Of a DNA stretch of 64,000 nucleotides, positions 7,229 through 16,234 are shown in pieces. Both the position numbers and the translations under genes were made by a program. Numbering within the stretch: the first letter of the stretch is position 1; each line of letters opens with the position of its first letter. The stretch is from contig JAKMDI010000002.1 of assembly GCA_022428005.1 (NCBI GenBank), positions 62,001 through 126,000 of the forward strand, read 5' to 3'. This DNA comes from Flavobacteriaceae bacterium. GTDB taxonomy: Bacteria > Bacteroidota > Bacteroidia > Flavobacteriales > Flavobacteriaceae. The notes under the pieces are model-generated. The model had not been told where the DNA came from and did not search any database. It was given only the letters and a program-made list of their open reading frames with translations.

Positions 7229-8539
7229 CTAATCGTTTTTTTTGTAGTGATCATCCCATTTCTTTTCTTTAGGATTTTTTTTGAGTTTCCCAACACTTTT
7301 GGCCACCATCATGGACACGGCTGAATCTCCTGTTACGTTAACCACAGTTCGGCACATGTCCAAAGGCCGGTCTATGGCAAAAATCAATGCCAATCCTGCC
7401 TCAGGGATGCCTGCCTGCCCCAAAACAATTACCAACATCACCATACCTGCACCAGGGACTGCTGCAGCACCAATAGAGGCGAGTGTTGCGGTAAGGATGA
7501 TTCCCAACTGAGCTCCCAAGCTAAGGTCCATACCAAAAGCCTGTGCGATAAAAACAGCGGCCACAGCCTGGTAGAGGCTGGTGCCATCCATATTGATGGT
7601 TGCCCCTATGGGCAATACAAAACTGGCCACTTCCTCATCGACCCCAAGATGTTCCTCTACCCTTTCCATGGTAACGGGCAGTGTTGCCGCACTGGAGCTC
7701 GTTGAGAAAGCCAAAAGCTGAGCAGGGGCAATGCCTTGAAGGAACTTGCTGGGTTTGATTTTAACATAGAGTCGTAGCAAAAGTGAATACACCCCTATCA
7801 TCAGCGCCAGTCCAATCAATAGCGTAATGGCATACATTCCGAGTGCTCTAAACAAATCCAAACTTGGGGACTCAACTACCAGAGCCGCCAGCAGAGCAAA
7901 TACACCGTAGGGCGCTGCCATCATGATGAGGTCGATGAGTTTTAGAATGACTTCGTTAAATGCATCAAAAAAATCTTTGACTGGCTTTGCCTTCTCAGGA
8001 GGTATTAGTATGAGTCCAATACCAAAAAACAAAGCGAAAAAAATGACTTGGAGCATGTTACCGTTTTCGGTAGTGGCTTTAAAAATATTATCGGGAACCA
8101 AGTCCACGAGTGCTTGTAAAGGCCCTGCCTCTTTTTGTTTTTTAGCGACAGCTTGTTTTTCAGCCGCATCGCTACTATAAGTGGCTACCAGTTCCTCTCG
8201 GGTCTCTTCAGCGATAGAAGTTCCCGGTCGAAAAGTATTGACCATCAACAAGCCAATAGAAACTGCCAAAACGGTGGTAATAATATAAATTCCTATGGTC
8301 CTTCCCCCCATCAAGGAGAGCTTTGAGATGTCTTTGAGATCGGATACTCCTTTGATCAAAGACCCTAAAATCAAAGGCATGGCGATGAGCTTTAGGGCAT
8401 TGATAAATATAGTGCCAAAAGGCTTAATCCAGTCCGATACAAGCTGAACACCTCCTTCAAATTGAGTAAAAGCAATACCACAGAGCACCCCGAGTACCAT
8501 ACCCAGCATGATCCTCAAATGCAGTGGGGGCTTTTTCAT
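7229..8539 (-). CDS. Dicarboxylate/amino acid:cation symporter (DAACS family)
   Basis: 436 aa, the normal size for GltP/DctA-type carriers. It is a polytopic inner-membrane protein importing acidic amino acids or C4-dicarboxylates with sodium or protons. Family motifs: a serine-rich hairpin (FSTSSSAATLPVTME), the NMDGTSLYQ stretch of TM7, the second hairpin AAVPGAGMVMLV, and DMCRTVVNVTGDS in TM8. An extra charged loop (about 115-140, EETREEL and KKQKEAG) is an insertion often seen in Bacteroidota members. The substrate cannot be fixed from sequence. It follows aroC by three bases, so the two are probably one transcript although functionally unrelated. Confidence 0.9.
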   Translation of the reverse strand: MKKPPLHLRIMLGMVLGVLCGIAFTQFEGGVQLVSDWIKPFGTIFINALKLIAMPLILGSLIKGVSDLKDISKLSLMGGRTIGIYIITTVLAVSIGLLMVNTFRPGTSIAEETREELVATYSSDAAEKQAVAKKQKEAGPLQALVDLVPDNIFKATTENGNMLQVIFFALFFGIGLILIPPEKAKPVKDFFDAFNEVILKLIDLIMMAAPYGVFALLAALVVESPSLDLFRALGMYAITLLIGLALMIGVYSLLLRLYVKIKPSKFLQGIAPAQLLAFSTSSSAATLPVTMERVEEHLGVDEEVASFVLPIGATINMDGTSLYQAVAAVFIAQAFGMDLSLGAQLGIILTATLASIGAAAVPGAGMVMLVIVLGQAGIPEAGLALIFAIDRPLDMCRTVVNVTGDSAVSMMVAKSVGKLKKNPKEKKWDDHYKKND

Positions 8540-8542
8540 AAA

Positions 8543-9607
8543 TTATTTTTTGATGGTTCTGTTCAGCAGGGTAAAATCCGCCAAGACCAATGCAGCCATA
8601 GCCTCCACTATAGGAACTGCTCTGGGCACCACGCAGGGGTCGTGTCTTCCTTTGCCTTGCATGTCTACCTGTTCACCTTTGTTGTTGATTGTTTTTTGAG
8701 ACTGCATTATGGTAGCAACGGGTTTAAAAGCTACGTTAAAGTAAATGTCCATCCCGTTGGAAATTCCACCTTGGATCCCTCCAGCGTGATTGGTTTTTGT
8801 CGTACCGTCCGTATTGTAAAGATCGTTGTGATCACTTCCTCTTTTTTGTGCGCCTTCAAATCCACTACCATATTCAAAACCCTTTACAGCATTTATGGAA
8901 AGCATGGCCTTGCCCAACTCTGCGTGAAGCTTATCAAAAACTGGCTCACCCAATCCAATGGGTACATTTTGAATAACCCCAGTAATGACCCCGCCTACGG
9001 TATCTCCTTCCTTTCGTATTTTTTTTATGTAATCTTCCATTTCCGCTGCCTTTTCGGGGTCTGGGCAACGAACTGGATTTTGCTCTATAAAATCGAAATC
9101 TAAATTGTGGTAGGGCTTGTCCAGCTTTATGTCTCCCACAGAGGAAACAAAAGCAGTAAACTTAACATCGGGTAAAAACTGCTTTGCTATGGCCCCTGCG
9201 ACAACCCTACTTGCAGTTTCCCTGGCAGAACTCCTGCCTCCACCTCGATAATCTCTTACCCCGTATTTGTCGTCATAGACCTTGTCCGCATGAGAGGGGC
9301 GGTATTGATCCTTGATGTGGTCGTAGTCACGTGATTTATGATTGGTATTAAAAATGGCAAAACCGATGGGCACTCCAGTAGTTTTACCTTCAAAAATCCC
9401 TGAGAAAAACTGCACCTCATCGGGCTCTTTTCGTTGGGTTACAATTGCAGATTGCCCGGGCTTTCGCCGGTTTAAATCTTTTTGTATGGCTTGTAAATCC
9501 AACTCAATTCCAGAGGGACATCCATCGATGACACCGCCAATGGCAGCGCCGTGGGATTCCCCGAAAGTGGTCAATTGGAATACTTTTCCGAATGTGTTTC
9601 CTGACAT
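8543..9607 (-). CDS. aroC: Chorismate synthase
   Basis: 354 aa. It converts 5-enolpyruvylshikimate-3-phosphate to chorismate, the last shikimate-pathway step, using reduced FMN. Signature stretches are present: [20 protein letters not shown] near the N-terminus, [18 protein letters not shown] in the middle, and GSDHNDLYN later. Length and motifs match bacterial AroC. It is first in a minus-strand pair with the DAACS symporter. A TATATTTG box sits 14 nt before the ATG. Confidence 0.97.
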   Translation of the reverse strand: MSGNTFGKVFQLTTFGESHGAAIGGVIDGCPSGIELDLQAIQKDLNRRKPGQSAIVTQRKEPDEVQFFSGIFEGKTTGVPIGFAIFNTNHKSRDYDHIKDQYRPSHADKVYDDKYGVRDYRGGGRSSARETASRVVAGAIAKQFLPDVKFTAFVSSVGDIKLDKPYHNLDFDFIEQNPVRCPDPEKAAEMEDYIKKIRKEGDTVGGVITGVIQNVPIGLGEPVFDKLHAELGKAMLSINAVKGFEYGSGFEGAQKRGSDHNDLYNTDGTTKTNHAGGIQGGISNGMDIYFNVAFKPVATIMQSQKTINNKGEQVDMQGKGRHDPCVVPRAVPIVEAMAALVLADFTLLNRTIKK

Positions 9608-9621
9608 ATTTTTTCAAAACA

Positions 9622-9629
9622 CAAATATA
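9622..9629 (-). promoter_or_regulatory. Candidate -7 box (TATATTTG) for aroC
   Basis: On the minus strand this exact TAnnTTTG match ends 14 nt before the aroC ATG at 9607. No clear -33 TTG was found at 19-21 nt. Confidence 0.5.
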
Positions 9630-9672
9630 CTGTGAAAGTTTTGAATTTGCCCGAGTAACAAAATGAGAAGGT

Positions 9673-10500
9673 CTAAACCGACAGAAATAGCTTGTAGTGG
9701 GACTCTTGGGGTAGTTTTCGTTGGGTGTCAAAAACCACCACTCCCAATTTGAAAAAATCAATCGAAAAAACCACTCCTTGCTGTGTTGAAGCTTCTCGCC
9801 AAGCCTTTTGCATCCCAGGACTCCAATGGATATCGTCGAAAATCACTACTGCGCGTCTTGTTAGCTTATTTTTTAACCACTCAAAATAATTTAGCGTTGC
9901 TTGATATTGATGATTGCCGTCTAAAAAAATCAGGTCGAATGTGCTGTCTTTTCTTACGATCTGTTTCAGAGCTTGGTCGTATAGTCCGTGAATGACTTCA
10001 TAACCCTCTGGTGTACTCAAGCGACCAAATTGTTTCTCAGCGATCTCGCAAAGTCCCTTCACCCCCTCTATCGTGGTAAATTTGGTATCTTTTTTTCCTT
10101 CCAGACCTTTGATAAAGTATTGTCCCGAAACGCCTAAATTGGTCCCAATTTCGAGGATATTTGTTACTTTTTCTACTTTCGATAACTCGTAGAAAAATAA
10201 AGACCATTGACGCGGTGAAGCTGCTCGTTGGGCAATATTGGCGACCGTAAGTGTCTGGTCGGAACCAATTTCGTCAAAACTTATGGGGCTTTTATCTAAA
10301 AGCAATGCTTCCCTGTATTTTTCCAAAGGCTTGAGGTGTTTGTAGGCCTCTGGGCTGTTTTTTCGGTGCAATACATTGCGAAAAGCTTGCGCTATCCAAA
10401 AGCCCTCTTCGCCCTGCTTTTCCAACGATCGAAGGGTTTTGGATTGAAATGTTTTACCTGCTAACAGGTGTTTTATTTTTAAAAATTTTTGATAAAGCAT
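9673..10500 (-). CDS. Class I SAM-dependent methyltransferase
   Basis: 275 aa. The region from about residue 110 is a Rossmann methyltransferase domain: motif I ILEIGTNLGVSG, an acidic residue in FTTIEG after strand 2, and DLIFLDGNHQYQAT like the Methyltransf_24/O-methyltransferase group, followed by VVIFDDIHWSPGM. The N-terminal 100 residues are helical and specific to this Bacteroidota family. The acceptor is unknown. It stands between aroC and the FAD/Fe-S oxidoreductase, all on the minus strand, with gaps of 65 and 43 bases. Confidence 0.8.
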   Translation of the reverse strand: MLYQKFLKIKHLLAGKTFQSKTLRSLEKQGEEGFWIAQAFRNVLHRKNSPEAYKHLKPLEKYREALLLDKSPISFDEIGSDQTLTVANIAQRAASPRQWSLFFYELSKVEKVTNILEIGTNLGVSGQYFIKGLEGKKDTKFTTIEGVKGLCEIAEKQFGRLSTPEGYEVIHGLYDQALKQIVRKDSTFDLIFLDGNHQYQATLNYFEWLKNKLTRRAVVIFDDIHWSPGMQKAWREASTQQGVVFSIDFFKLGVVVFDTQRKLPQESHYKLFLSV

Positions 10501-10543
10501 AAAATATTATCTAACGTCAAAAAGTTGGTTCATGTTGGAAGAT

Positions 10544-13441
10544 TTATTTTGCAACCAATGCATTTTTTAAAATGCTAATCGGATGAAGTGCTGTTTTTTG
10601 TGTACCGTCAAATATTTGATGCCTGCAACTTGTTCCGTTGGCCGCCAGCACTGTTTGGGAATCCATTTTCCTTACGGAAGGAAAAAGGCGCTCCTCTCCG
10701 ATTTTTTGACTGATTTCGTAATGTTCTTTTTCATAACCAAAAGAACCTGCCATTCCACAGCAGCCCGTCGACAAAAGGGTCACGCTATAATTCTTAGGTA
10801 AATTGAGCATTGCAAAAGTGTCCACTGGGTTACCCAATGCCTTTTGGTAACAATGGGCGTGAATTTTTAAATTTTTGGATTGATCGGTAAACGCGTTGGG
10901 TGAAATGTGATCCCTGGTTATTTCACGAGCTATAAACTCCTCAATCAAAAAGCAGTTTTTGGCGAGTTTACGCGCATTCTTTTTATCAGAGGCAAGTTTT
11001 AGGTATTCATCTTTAAAGGTGTAGAGTGCGGAAGGTTCTATTCCCAGTAAAGGAGTTTTATCGGAAACGATGTCTTTGTAGCGCGCAATGTTTTGGTCAG
11101 CACATGCTTTGGCTTCTTTTAAAAACCCTTTCGAAATATAGGCCCTTCCACTTTCTGATGCAGGGAGGACTTCAACTTGATAGCCCAAGCGGACTAGTAA
11201 TTCATAGGCGTCACGCCCAACAGAAATATCAAAATAATTGGTGAATTCATCTAAGTACAGGTAAACTTTTTGGGAAGACCCAGCAGTTTTTTTTGCTACC
11301 AAAGAACGGTCTAAAGGTGCATGAAGTTTAGGCATAGAACGCTGGGGTGCGATCCCTAAAGCACTTTTAATAATATATCCCAAAACAGGAGTTTTAAAAA
11401 GGGTGTTTTGGACCCCCCTAAAAGGATGAATGAATTTGCTAATACCAAAATTAAAAGCAAAAATGCGGTCCCGCATCGGGATGGCGTTGTTTTTATTGAA
11501 TTGGTATTGAAATTCAGCTTTGTAAGTGGCGACGTCAACATTGCTTGGACATTCTGAAGCGCAAGCTTTACAACCGATACACAAATCCATTACTGCTTTG
11601 AGCTCCTGACTGTCAAAGGGATTACTGGTGTTTCCTTGGGTCAAAACTTCCCGCAGCACATTGGCCCTACCTCGGGTACTGTCTTTTTCGGCTTTTGTAG
11701 CACGATAACTTGGGCAAATGGTAGCATCGGTGGTCGTTTTTCTACAATCTCCTGAGCCGTTACATTTTTCCGCTGCACGGAGTATCCCTTGATCTGCACT
11801 GAAATCCATAAAGGTATTTACCTCGGGTTCCTTTCTTTCAGGCTGATACCTTAAATTTTGATCCATGGGTAGTGGACCAATAATTTTACCGGGATTGAAG
11901 TAGTTGTGAGGATCAAATAATCGCTTTACTTCTTGAAGTAAAGAGTGGTTCTTCTTCCCCAACATCAAAGCGATGTATTCCGATCGTACAATACCGTCTC
12001 CATGTTCTCCGCTCATGGACCCGTGGTATTTTTTGACCAGCTGGGCTACAGCTTTTGTTATGGATTTGAACTGTTTTACCCCTGTATTTTTTTTCAAGTT
12101 TAGCATGGGCCTCAGATGCAGTTCACCTGCTCCCGCATGGGCATAGTACACCGGACTTTGATGGAATTTTCCCATTAGTACAGTAAAATCTTCGATATAA
12201 TCTGCCAGTTGATCGACGGGTACGGCCGTATCTTCAATACATGCGACTGCTTTTTCGTCCCCGACAATGTTGCCCAGAAGACCCAAACCAGCACTTCTGA
12301 GATTCAAGGCAGCATCAATTTCTTTGCCCCGCAGTACGGAATGACCGTAGGAAAGGTTCATGCGTTCTAAGGTACCCTCCAAAGAATTTAGTTGTTTATT
12401 TAATTCCAATGAGGTATGCGCCCGCAATTCTAACATTAAAATACCCTGTGGATCTCCCTTTAAAAAAAATCTATTTTTGGCGTGATTGCTATTATTCTTG
12501 GTGCAATCTAATATGGTTTTGTCCATCATCTCGCAGGTGTACAATGGATGTTTCATTAAGGGCGCTACAGATCTTAGACATTTTATTATACTATCATAAT
12601 GCGCAGCTACCATTACCGACTCCTGTGGAGGGACATCATCCAGCGAAAGGGTTATGGCCGTTACAAAACCAAGCGTTCCCTCACTGCCAGCAATCAGTTT
12701 AGCCAGGTTCAGCATAGGGACCTTATGGTCCGTAAAATGATTTAATAGTGCATCGAGAGCATAGCCGGTATTCCTCCGATGAACAGTAGAATTGGGATAC
12801 TCGGTTCGAATACTCTTTTGGTGATCTGGGTCGGATAATATTTCAGTAAAAAACTGATAAATTTGATGCTCAAGATCGGATTTAGAACCTTTTTTAAAAC
12901 ATTCCTCCATTTCCTTAGCTTCAAATAAAACTAAACTTCCGTCGTATAAAACACATTCCACAGATTGTATTTTATCGCGGGTTACTCCATACTTAATTGA
13001 GGTGGTTCCGGACGAATTATTTCCCACCATCCCGCCTATGGTACATCGGTTTGAAGTAGAGGTATTGGGACCAAAAAATAATTGATGGGGAGCCAAAAAG
13101 GCATTGAGATCGTGACGTACTACCCCAGGTTCAACGGTAACGGTTTTTGCTTTTGCATCAAAATCCAAAATATTATTGAAGTATTTGGAAACATCTACGA
13201 TCAATCCACTTCCAACCACTTGTCCCGCCAAAGAGGTTCCACCAGCACGGGGAATCAAAGGAATTTTGTTTTCTCTTGCAAAATTGACCAAGCTGACAAT
13301 ATCCAACTTGTTTTTAGGAAAACACACCCCTTCAGGTAATATTCTATATACAGAGGCATCTGTGGCGTAAAGCTGGCGGTGGAGCGAATCGGTATTCATT
13401 TCTATTCCCCCCAGTGAATTAAAATCGTATCTTGGCATCAT
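10544..13441 (-). CDS. FAD-linked oxidase / Fe-S cluster protein (D-lactate or D-2-hydroxyacid dehydrogenase-like)
   Basis: About 965 aa from the MMPRYDF start at 13441; a longer in-frame start at 13480 is less likely because a -7-like box overlaps that region. Order: FAD_binding_4 (LVNFAREN, then RAGGTSLAGQVVG), FAD-oxidase C domain with the HAGAGELHLRP and GSMSGEHGDGIVR motifs, then Fe-S motifs (CNGSGDCRKTTTDATICPSY and CIGCKACASECP, about residue 630), and a C-terminal cysteine-rich GlpC/CCG-type domain (GCCGMAGSFGYE). The fusion matches GlcD+GlcF-like or Dld-type enzymes that oxidise D-2-hydroxyacids and pass electrons to the membrane pool. Exact substrate is unknown. Confidence 0.88.
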   Translation of the reverse strand: MMPRYDFNSLGGIEMNTDSLHRQLYATDASVYRILPEGVCFPKNKLDIVSLVNFARENKIPLIPRAGGTSLAGQVVGSGLIVDVSKYFNNILDFDAKAKTVTVEPGVVRHDLNAFLAPHQLFFGPNTSTSNRCTIGGMVGNNSSGTTSIKYGVTRDKIQSVECVLYDGSLVLFEAKEMEECFKKGSKSDLEHQIYQFFTEILSDPDHQKSIRTEYPNSTVHRRNTGYALDALLNHFTDHKVPMLNLAKLIAGSEGTLGFVTAITLSLDDVPPQESVMVAAHYDSIIKCLRSVAPLMKHPLYTCEMMDKTILDCTKNNSNHAKNRFFLKGDPQGILMLELRAHTSLELNKQLNSLEGTLERMNLSYGHSVLRGKEIDAALNLRSAGLGLLGNIVGDEKAVACIEDTAVPVDQLADYIEDFTVLMGKFHQSPVYYAHAGAGELHLRPMLNLKKNTGVKQFKSITKAVAQLVKKYHGSMSGEHGDGIVRSEYIALMLGKKNHSLLQEVKRLFDPHNYFNPGKIIGPLPMDQNLRYQPERKEPEVNTFMDFSADQGILRAAEKCNGSGDCRKTTTDATICPSYRATKAEKDSTRGRANVLREVLTQGNTSNPFDSQELKAVMDLCIGCKACASECPSNVDVATYKAEFQYQFNKNNAIPMRDRIFAFNFGISKFIHPFRGVQNTLFKTPVLGYIIKSALGIAPQRSMPKLHAPLDRSLVAKKTAGSSQKVYLYLDEFTNYFDISVGRDAYELLVRLGYQVEVLPASESGRAYISKGFLKEAKACADQNIARYKDIVSDKTPLLGIEPSALYTFKDEYLKLASDKKNARKLAKNCFLIEEFIAREITRDHISPNAFTDQSKNLKIHAHCYQKALGNPVDTFAMLNLPKNYSVTLLSTGCCGMAGSFGYEKEHYEISQKIGEERLFPSVRKMDSQTVLAANGTSCRHQIFDGTQKTALHPISILKNALVAK

Positions 13442-13455
13442 TATAAATGAGTGAC

Positions 13456-13463
13456 TAAAGATA
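13456..13463 (-). promoter_or_regulatory. Candidate -7 box (TATCTTTA) for the FAD/Fe-S oxidoreductase
   Basis: One mismatch to TAnnTTTG, 14 nt before the preferred ATG at 13441; supports that start over the longer one at 13480. Confidence 0.35.
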
Positions 13464-13539
13464 ATTTTTTGTAGACACATTCGTTTAAAGATAAGCCGCT
13501 TGTTTATAATAAAGTAATTATAATTTAATATTTTTCGTC

Positions 13540-14649
13540 ATGCTTAAAAAGCTACTTTTTTTCACCTCTATTGTTCTGTTGACTGGTTGTTCCTCCAACA
13601 ATGGTGAGTTCACCATCAAGGGTTCCACGGATGTTGTGGATGGAAATATGATTTATCGAATTATCGTTGATGCCAATCAACAGCCTTTGATTGTCGACTC
13701 CTTGGTCGTTAAGGACGGTTCTTTTGAAATTAAAGGAATGTCAGAATCACCAGATGTAAATTTTTTCTCCGTTCAAAATATTAATGGTAACCTTCCTTTT
13801 ATATTGGAGTCTGGAACTCTTAAAGCTAAAATCTACAAAGACAGTTTGATGAATTCAAGGGTCGTAGGGACTGTTTCTAACGACGCTTTCATGCAATACA
13901 AGGACGATACAAAGGGTTTTATCAACTCATTGAATGGCATTGGAATGGATTTGCAACAAGCTTCCATTGCTGGAGACAGCCTTTTGGTAAGCGACCTTCA
14001 GGACCAATATAAAGATGTACAAGATCAGATCAAAAAATACGAAACTGATTTTATAAAAACCAATACAGACGCTTACATTTCAGCTTTAATACTGGAGCGT
14101 TTTATCACCAGCAACCAAATGACCAAAGAGGAGGTAAAAACACTCTATGATGGATTTACCACTAGAATAAAGAACAGTAAATCGGGTAAAAAATTGGCGG
14201 GTATTTTGGAGACTCCCCCACCCCCAGCCGAAGTCGGCCAAATTGCTCCAGGCTTTGAAGGTCCTGGACCCAAGGGTGAGCTTGTGAAATTAGAAAACAG
14301 TCTTGGAAAAATAACCGTAGTCGATTTTTGGGCTTCATGGTGTCGCCCTTGTAGGATTGAAAATCCAAATCTGGTTCGAACATATAATAAACTCAAAGAC
14401 AGGGGACTCAAAATTATTGGAGTATCGCTGGATAAAAATAAAGACAGTTGGATCAAGGCCATTGATGACGACGCTTTAAATTGGGATCATGTTTCTCATC
14501 TTCAATACTGGAACGAGCCCATTGCAAAGTCTTATCAGGTAAGGTCCATACCGGCTACTTTCATATTGGATGAAAATGGTAGGATTATAGCTAAAAACCT
14601 AAGAGGAAGTGCATTAGAGCAGAAATTAGAAGAATTGCTCAGCAACTGA
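13540..14649 (+). CDS. TlpA-type thioredoxin lipoprotein with DUF4369 N-terminal domain
   Basis: 369 aa. The N-terminus is a lipoprotein signal with lipobox LLTGC (Cys 17), followed by serines, so an outer-membrane or periplasmic lipoprotein. Residues about 25-130 are a DUF4369-like beta domain, a helical stretch follows, and a TlpA/AhpC-type thioredoxin domain fills about 230-369. The active site DFWASWCRPC has C268 and C271. It should reduce or exchange disulfides in the periplasm. No redox partner is adjacent. It is monocistronic: divergent from the FAD/Fe-S gene and convergent with rhomboid five bases downstream. Confidence 0.88.
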   Translation: MLKKLLFFTSIVLLTGCSSNNGEFTIKGSTDVVDGNMIYRIIVDANQQPLIVDSLVVKDGSFEIKGMSESPDVNFFSVQNINGNLPFILESGTLKAKIYKDSLMNSRVVGTVSNDAFMQYKDDTKGFINSLNGIGMDLQQASIAGDSLLVSDLQDQYKDVQDQIKKYETDFIKTNTDAYISALILERFITSNQMTKEEVKTLYDGFTTRIKNSKSGKKLAGILETPPPPAEVGQIAPGFEGPGPKGELVKLENSLGKITVVDFWASWCRPCRIENPNLVRTYNKLKDRGLKIIGVSLDKNKDSWIKAIDDDALNWDHVSHLQYWNEPIAKSYQVRSIPATFILDENGRIIAKNLRGSALEQKLEELLSN

Positions 14650-14654
14650 TGGAA

Positions 14655-15305
14655 TCAGCCGAATCTTTTTAAAACTAAAGCGGCAACAACTAAGGTTCCC
14701 ATCAAAAGAGCCAGGGTAAACCCTGCGTCCACAACCACTCTGGGAACAAATGCTATGGTCGAAAGCAATCCTGAAACGGCCCCTCCAAAATGGGCTGTAT
14801 GCCCAATATTATCCCTTTGTTTTTTCATCCCCCAAATGGTGTAAATCAAATAGAGTGAGGCTAAAATATAACCCGGCAAGGGAATCGGGAAAAAAAGCAA
14901 CATCATTTTCATTTCAGGATACAACAATACTGCGCTAAAAACTACCCCTGAAACTGCCCCACTCGCACCCACTGCCGTATAATTGTCTTGTTTATAATGG
15001 TATCGATAAGAGAGGTAGTTTCCCAGGTAAAGACTGGTGAGGTAAAGGGCCAAAAACTTAAAATCACCAATACTGGCAACCACATAGCCCGCAAAAAAAT
15101 AGAGCGAGAGCATGTTGACAAAAAGATGGTTAAAATCGACATGTAAAAATCCAGCACTCCACATTCTGAACTTCTCTCCTGACTTGATCCGGGACAGCTG
15201 AAATTGATATTTACTGAAAAAAGAGGAATTTTTGAATCCTACTAAAGAGACCAAAACATTTGCTAGTATTACAAGGGTAACAATAAAAGGTATGCTGGGC
15301 ATCAT
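14655..15305 (-). CDS. Rhomboid-family intramembrane serine protease
   Basis: 216 aa with six predicted membrane segments. The catalytic dyad is visible: S115 in GASGAVSG and H172 in GHTAHFGGAVSG. The HxxxN-type stretch HVDFNHLFVNM is also present, as expected for rhomboids. It cleaves transmembrane segments of substrate proteins in the inner membrane; substrates are unknown. It is divergent from the acyltransferase gene; its ATG is only two bases from the first in-frame ATG of that gene, and a TATATTTG box lies 14 nt upstream on its strand. Confidence 0.9.
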   Translation of the reverse strand: MMPSIPFIVTLVILANVLVSLVGFKNSSFFSKYQFQLSRIKSGEKFRMWSAGFLHVDFNHLFVNMLSLYFFAGYVVASIGDFKFLALYLTSLYLGNYLSYRYHYKQDNYTAVGASGAVSGVVFSAVLLYPEMKMMLLFFPIPLPGYILASLYLIYTIWGMKKQRDNIGHTAHFGGAVSGLLSTIAFVPRVVVDAGFTLALLMGTLVVAALVLKRFG

Positions 15306-15319
15306 GAATGTTTCAAAAT

Positions 15320-15327
15320 CAAATATA
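15320..15327 (-). promoter_or_regulatory. Minus-strand -7 box (TATATTTG) for the rhomboid gene
   Basis: Exact TAnnTTTG match reading left, 14 nt before the rhomboid ATG (15305). It is separated by a single base from an oppositely oriented -7 box at 15329. Confidence 0.5.
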
Positions 15328-15328
15328 C

Positions 15329-15336
15329 TATCTTTG
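15329..15336 (+). promoter_or_regulatory. Plus-strand -7 box (TATCTTTG) for the acyltransferase gene
   Basis: Exact TAnnTTTG match reading right. It lies inside the region that would be coding if the acyltransferase began at ATG 15308, and 13 nt before the in-frame TTG at 15350, which it therefore favours as the real start. Confidence 0.5.
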
Positions 15337-15349
15337 GAAAAATTTGACC

Positions 15350-16234
15350 TTGCAAAAAATCGTTTACTTTCTGGCCTACCCCATAATTTATCTGTTGGCC
15401 TCCATCCCTTTCAGTTTTTTATATGTTTTATCAGATTTTATAAGGTTCATTATCTACAATCTGTTGGGTTACCGTAAAAAAGTAGTCCGTGCCAATCTCA
15501 GAAAGGCTTTTCCAGACAAAAGTGAGAAGGAATTAAAGTGGATAGAACAAAAGTTTTACACGCATTTTTGTGATATTACCCTTGAGGCCTTCAAGACCTT
15601 TAAAATGAATACATCGGAAATGCAAAAGCGCATGGTTTTCAAAAACCTATCAGTGTTAACGCAATTCGAGCGTGAAAATCGTAGTGCTATAATTATGTGT
15701 GGCCATTATTCCAGTTGGGAGTGGATGATGTCTGTGGGGTACAACACCCAATCGAAATGCTACGGAATCTACACGCCCATAATGAATCGATACATCAATC
15801 AATTGGTGATCAAGATCAGGAAAAAACACAAAGGATATCTCATTTCTCGTTACAGCGCCCTCAAAGAAATAGAATCCATGGAGCAGCGGGGAGAAGTATC
15901 CATATATGGTTTTGCCAGTGACCAGTCGCCCCGACCAAAACCTAAATCGTATTGGAGACCATATCTAAGCGTCAAGGTGCCAGTTTTTGTGGGTGCAGAG
16001 TTGGTGGCAAAAAAACACAATTCAGGAGTGGTTTACGCCCGAATCAATCGAGTCAAGAGAGGGTTTTATGAGGTTCACTTTGAATTGATCTCTGACCAGC
16101 CTCAAAAAGAGGATCCAAATAGGATTACCGATACTTTTACCGAATGGTTGGAACAAGATGTGTATTGTGACCCTACGCAATACTTGTGGACGCACAATAG
16201 ATTTAAACACGCAGACAAGGCCCCTGTTGATTAA
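15350..16234 (+). CDS. LpxL/HtrB-type lipid A (or lysophospholipid) acyltransferase
   Basis: 294 aa from TTG 15350 (M-QKIVYFLAYP), which resembles the N-terminus of Bacteroidota homologues; an in-frame ATG at 15308 would add 14 poorly fitting residues and lies upstream of the putative promoter. An N-terminal membrane anchor is followed by the acyltransferase domain with the HX4(D/E) motif in CGHYSSWEW (about residue 119). It probably adds a secondary acyl chain to lipid A at the inner membrane. The last codons overlap glmM by four bases in a convergent TTAA. Confidence 0.85.
   Translation: MQKIVYFLAYPIIYLLASIPFSFLYVLSDFIRFIIYNLLGYRKKVVRANLRKAFPDKSEKELKWIEQKFYTHFCDITLEAFKTFKMNTSEMQKRMVFKNLSVLTQFERENRSAIIMCGHYSSWEWMMSVGYNTQSKCYGIYTPIMNRYINQLVIKIRKKHKGYLISRYSALKEIESMEQRGEVSIYGFASDQSPRPKPKSYWRPYLSVKVPVFVGAELVAKKHNSGVVYARINRVKRGFYEVHFELISDQPQKEDPNRITDTFTEWLEQDVYCDPTQYLWTHNRFKHADKAPVD

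Noticed and set aside
8462-9103. A 213-codon plus-strand open frame inside aroC
   Set aside because: It is antisense to the well-supported aroC and DAACS coding sequence, has no family features, and is rich in residues typical of a shadow frame.
14646-14658. Hairpin CTGAT-GGA-ATCAG between the TlpA and rhomboid genes as a terminator
   Set aside because: Five base pairs with a three-base loop and no T run; too weak.
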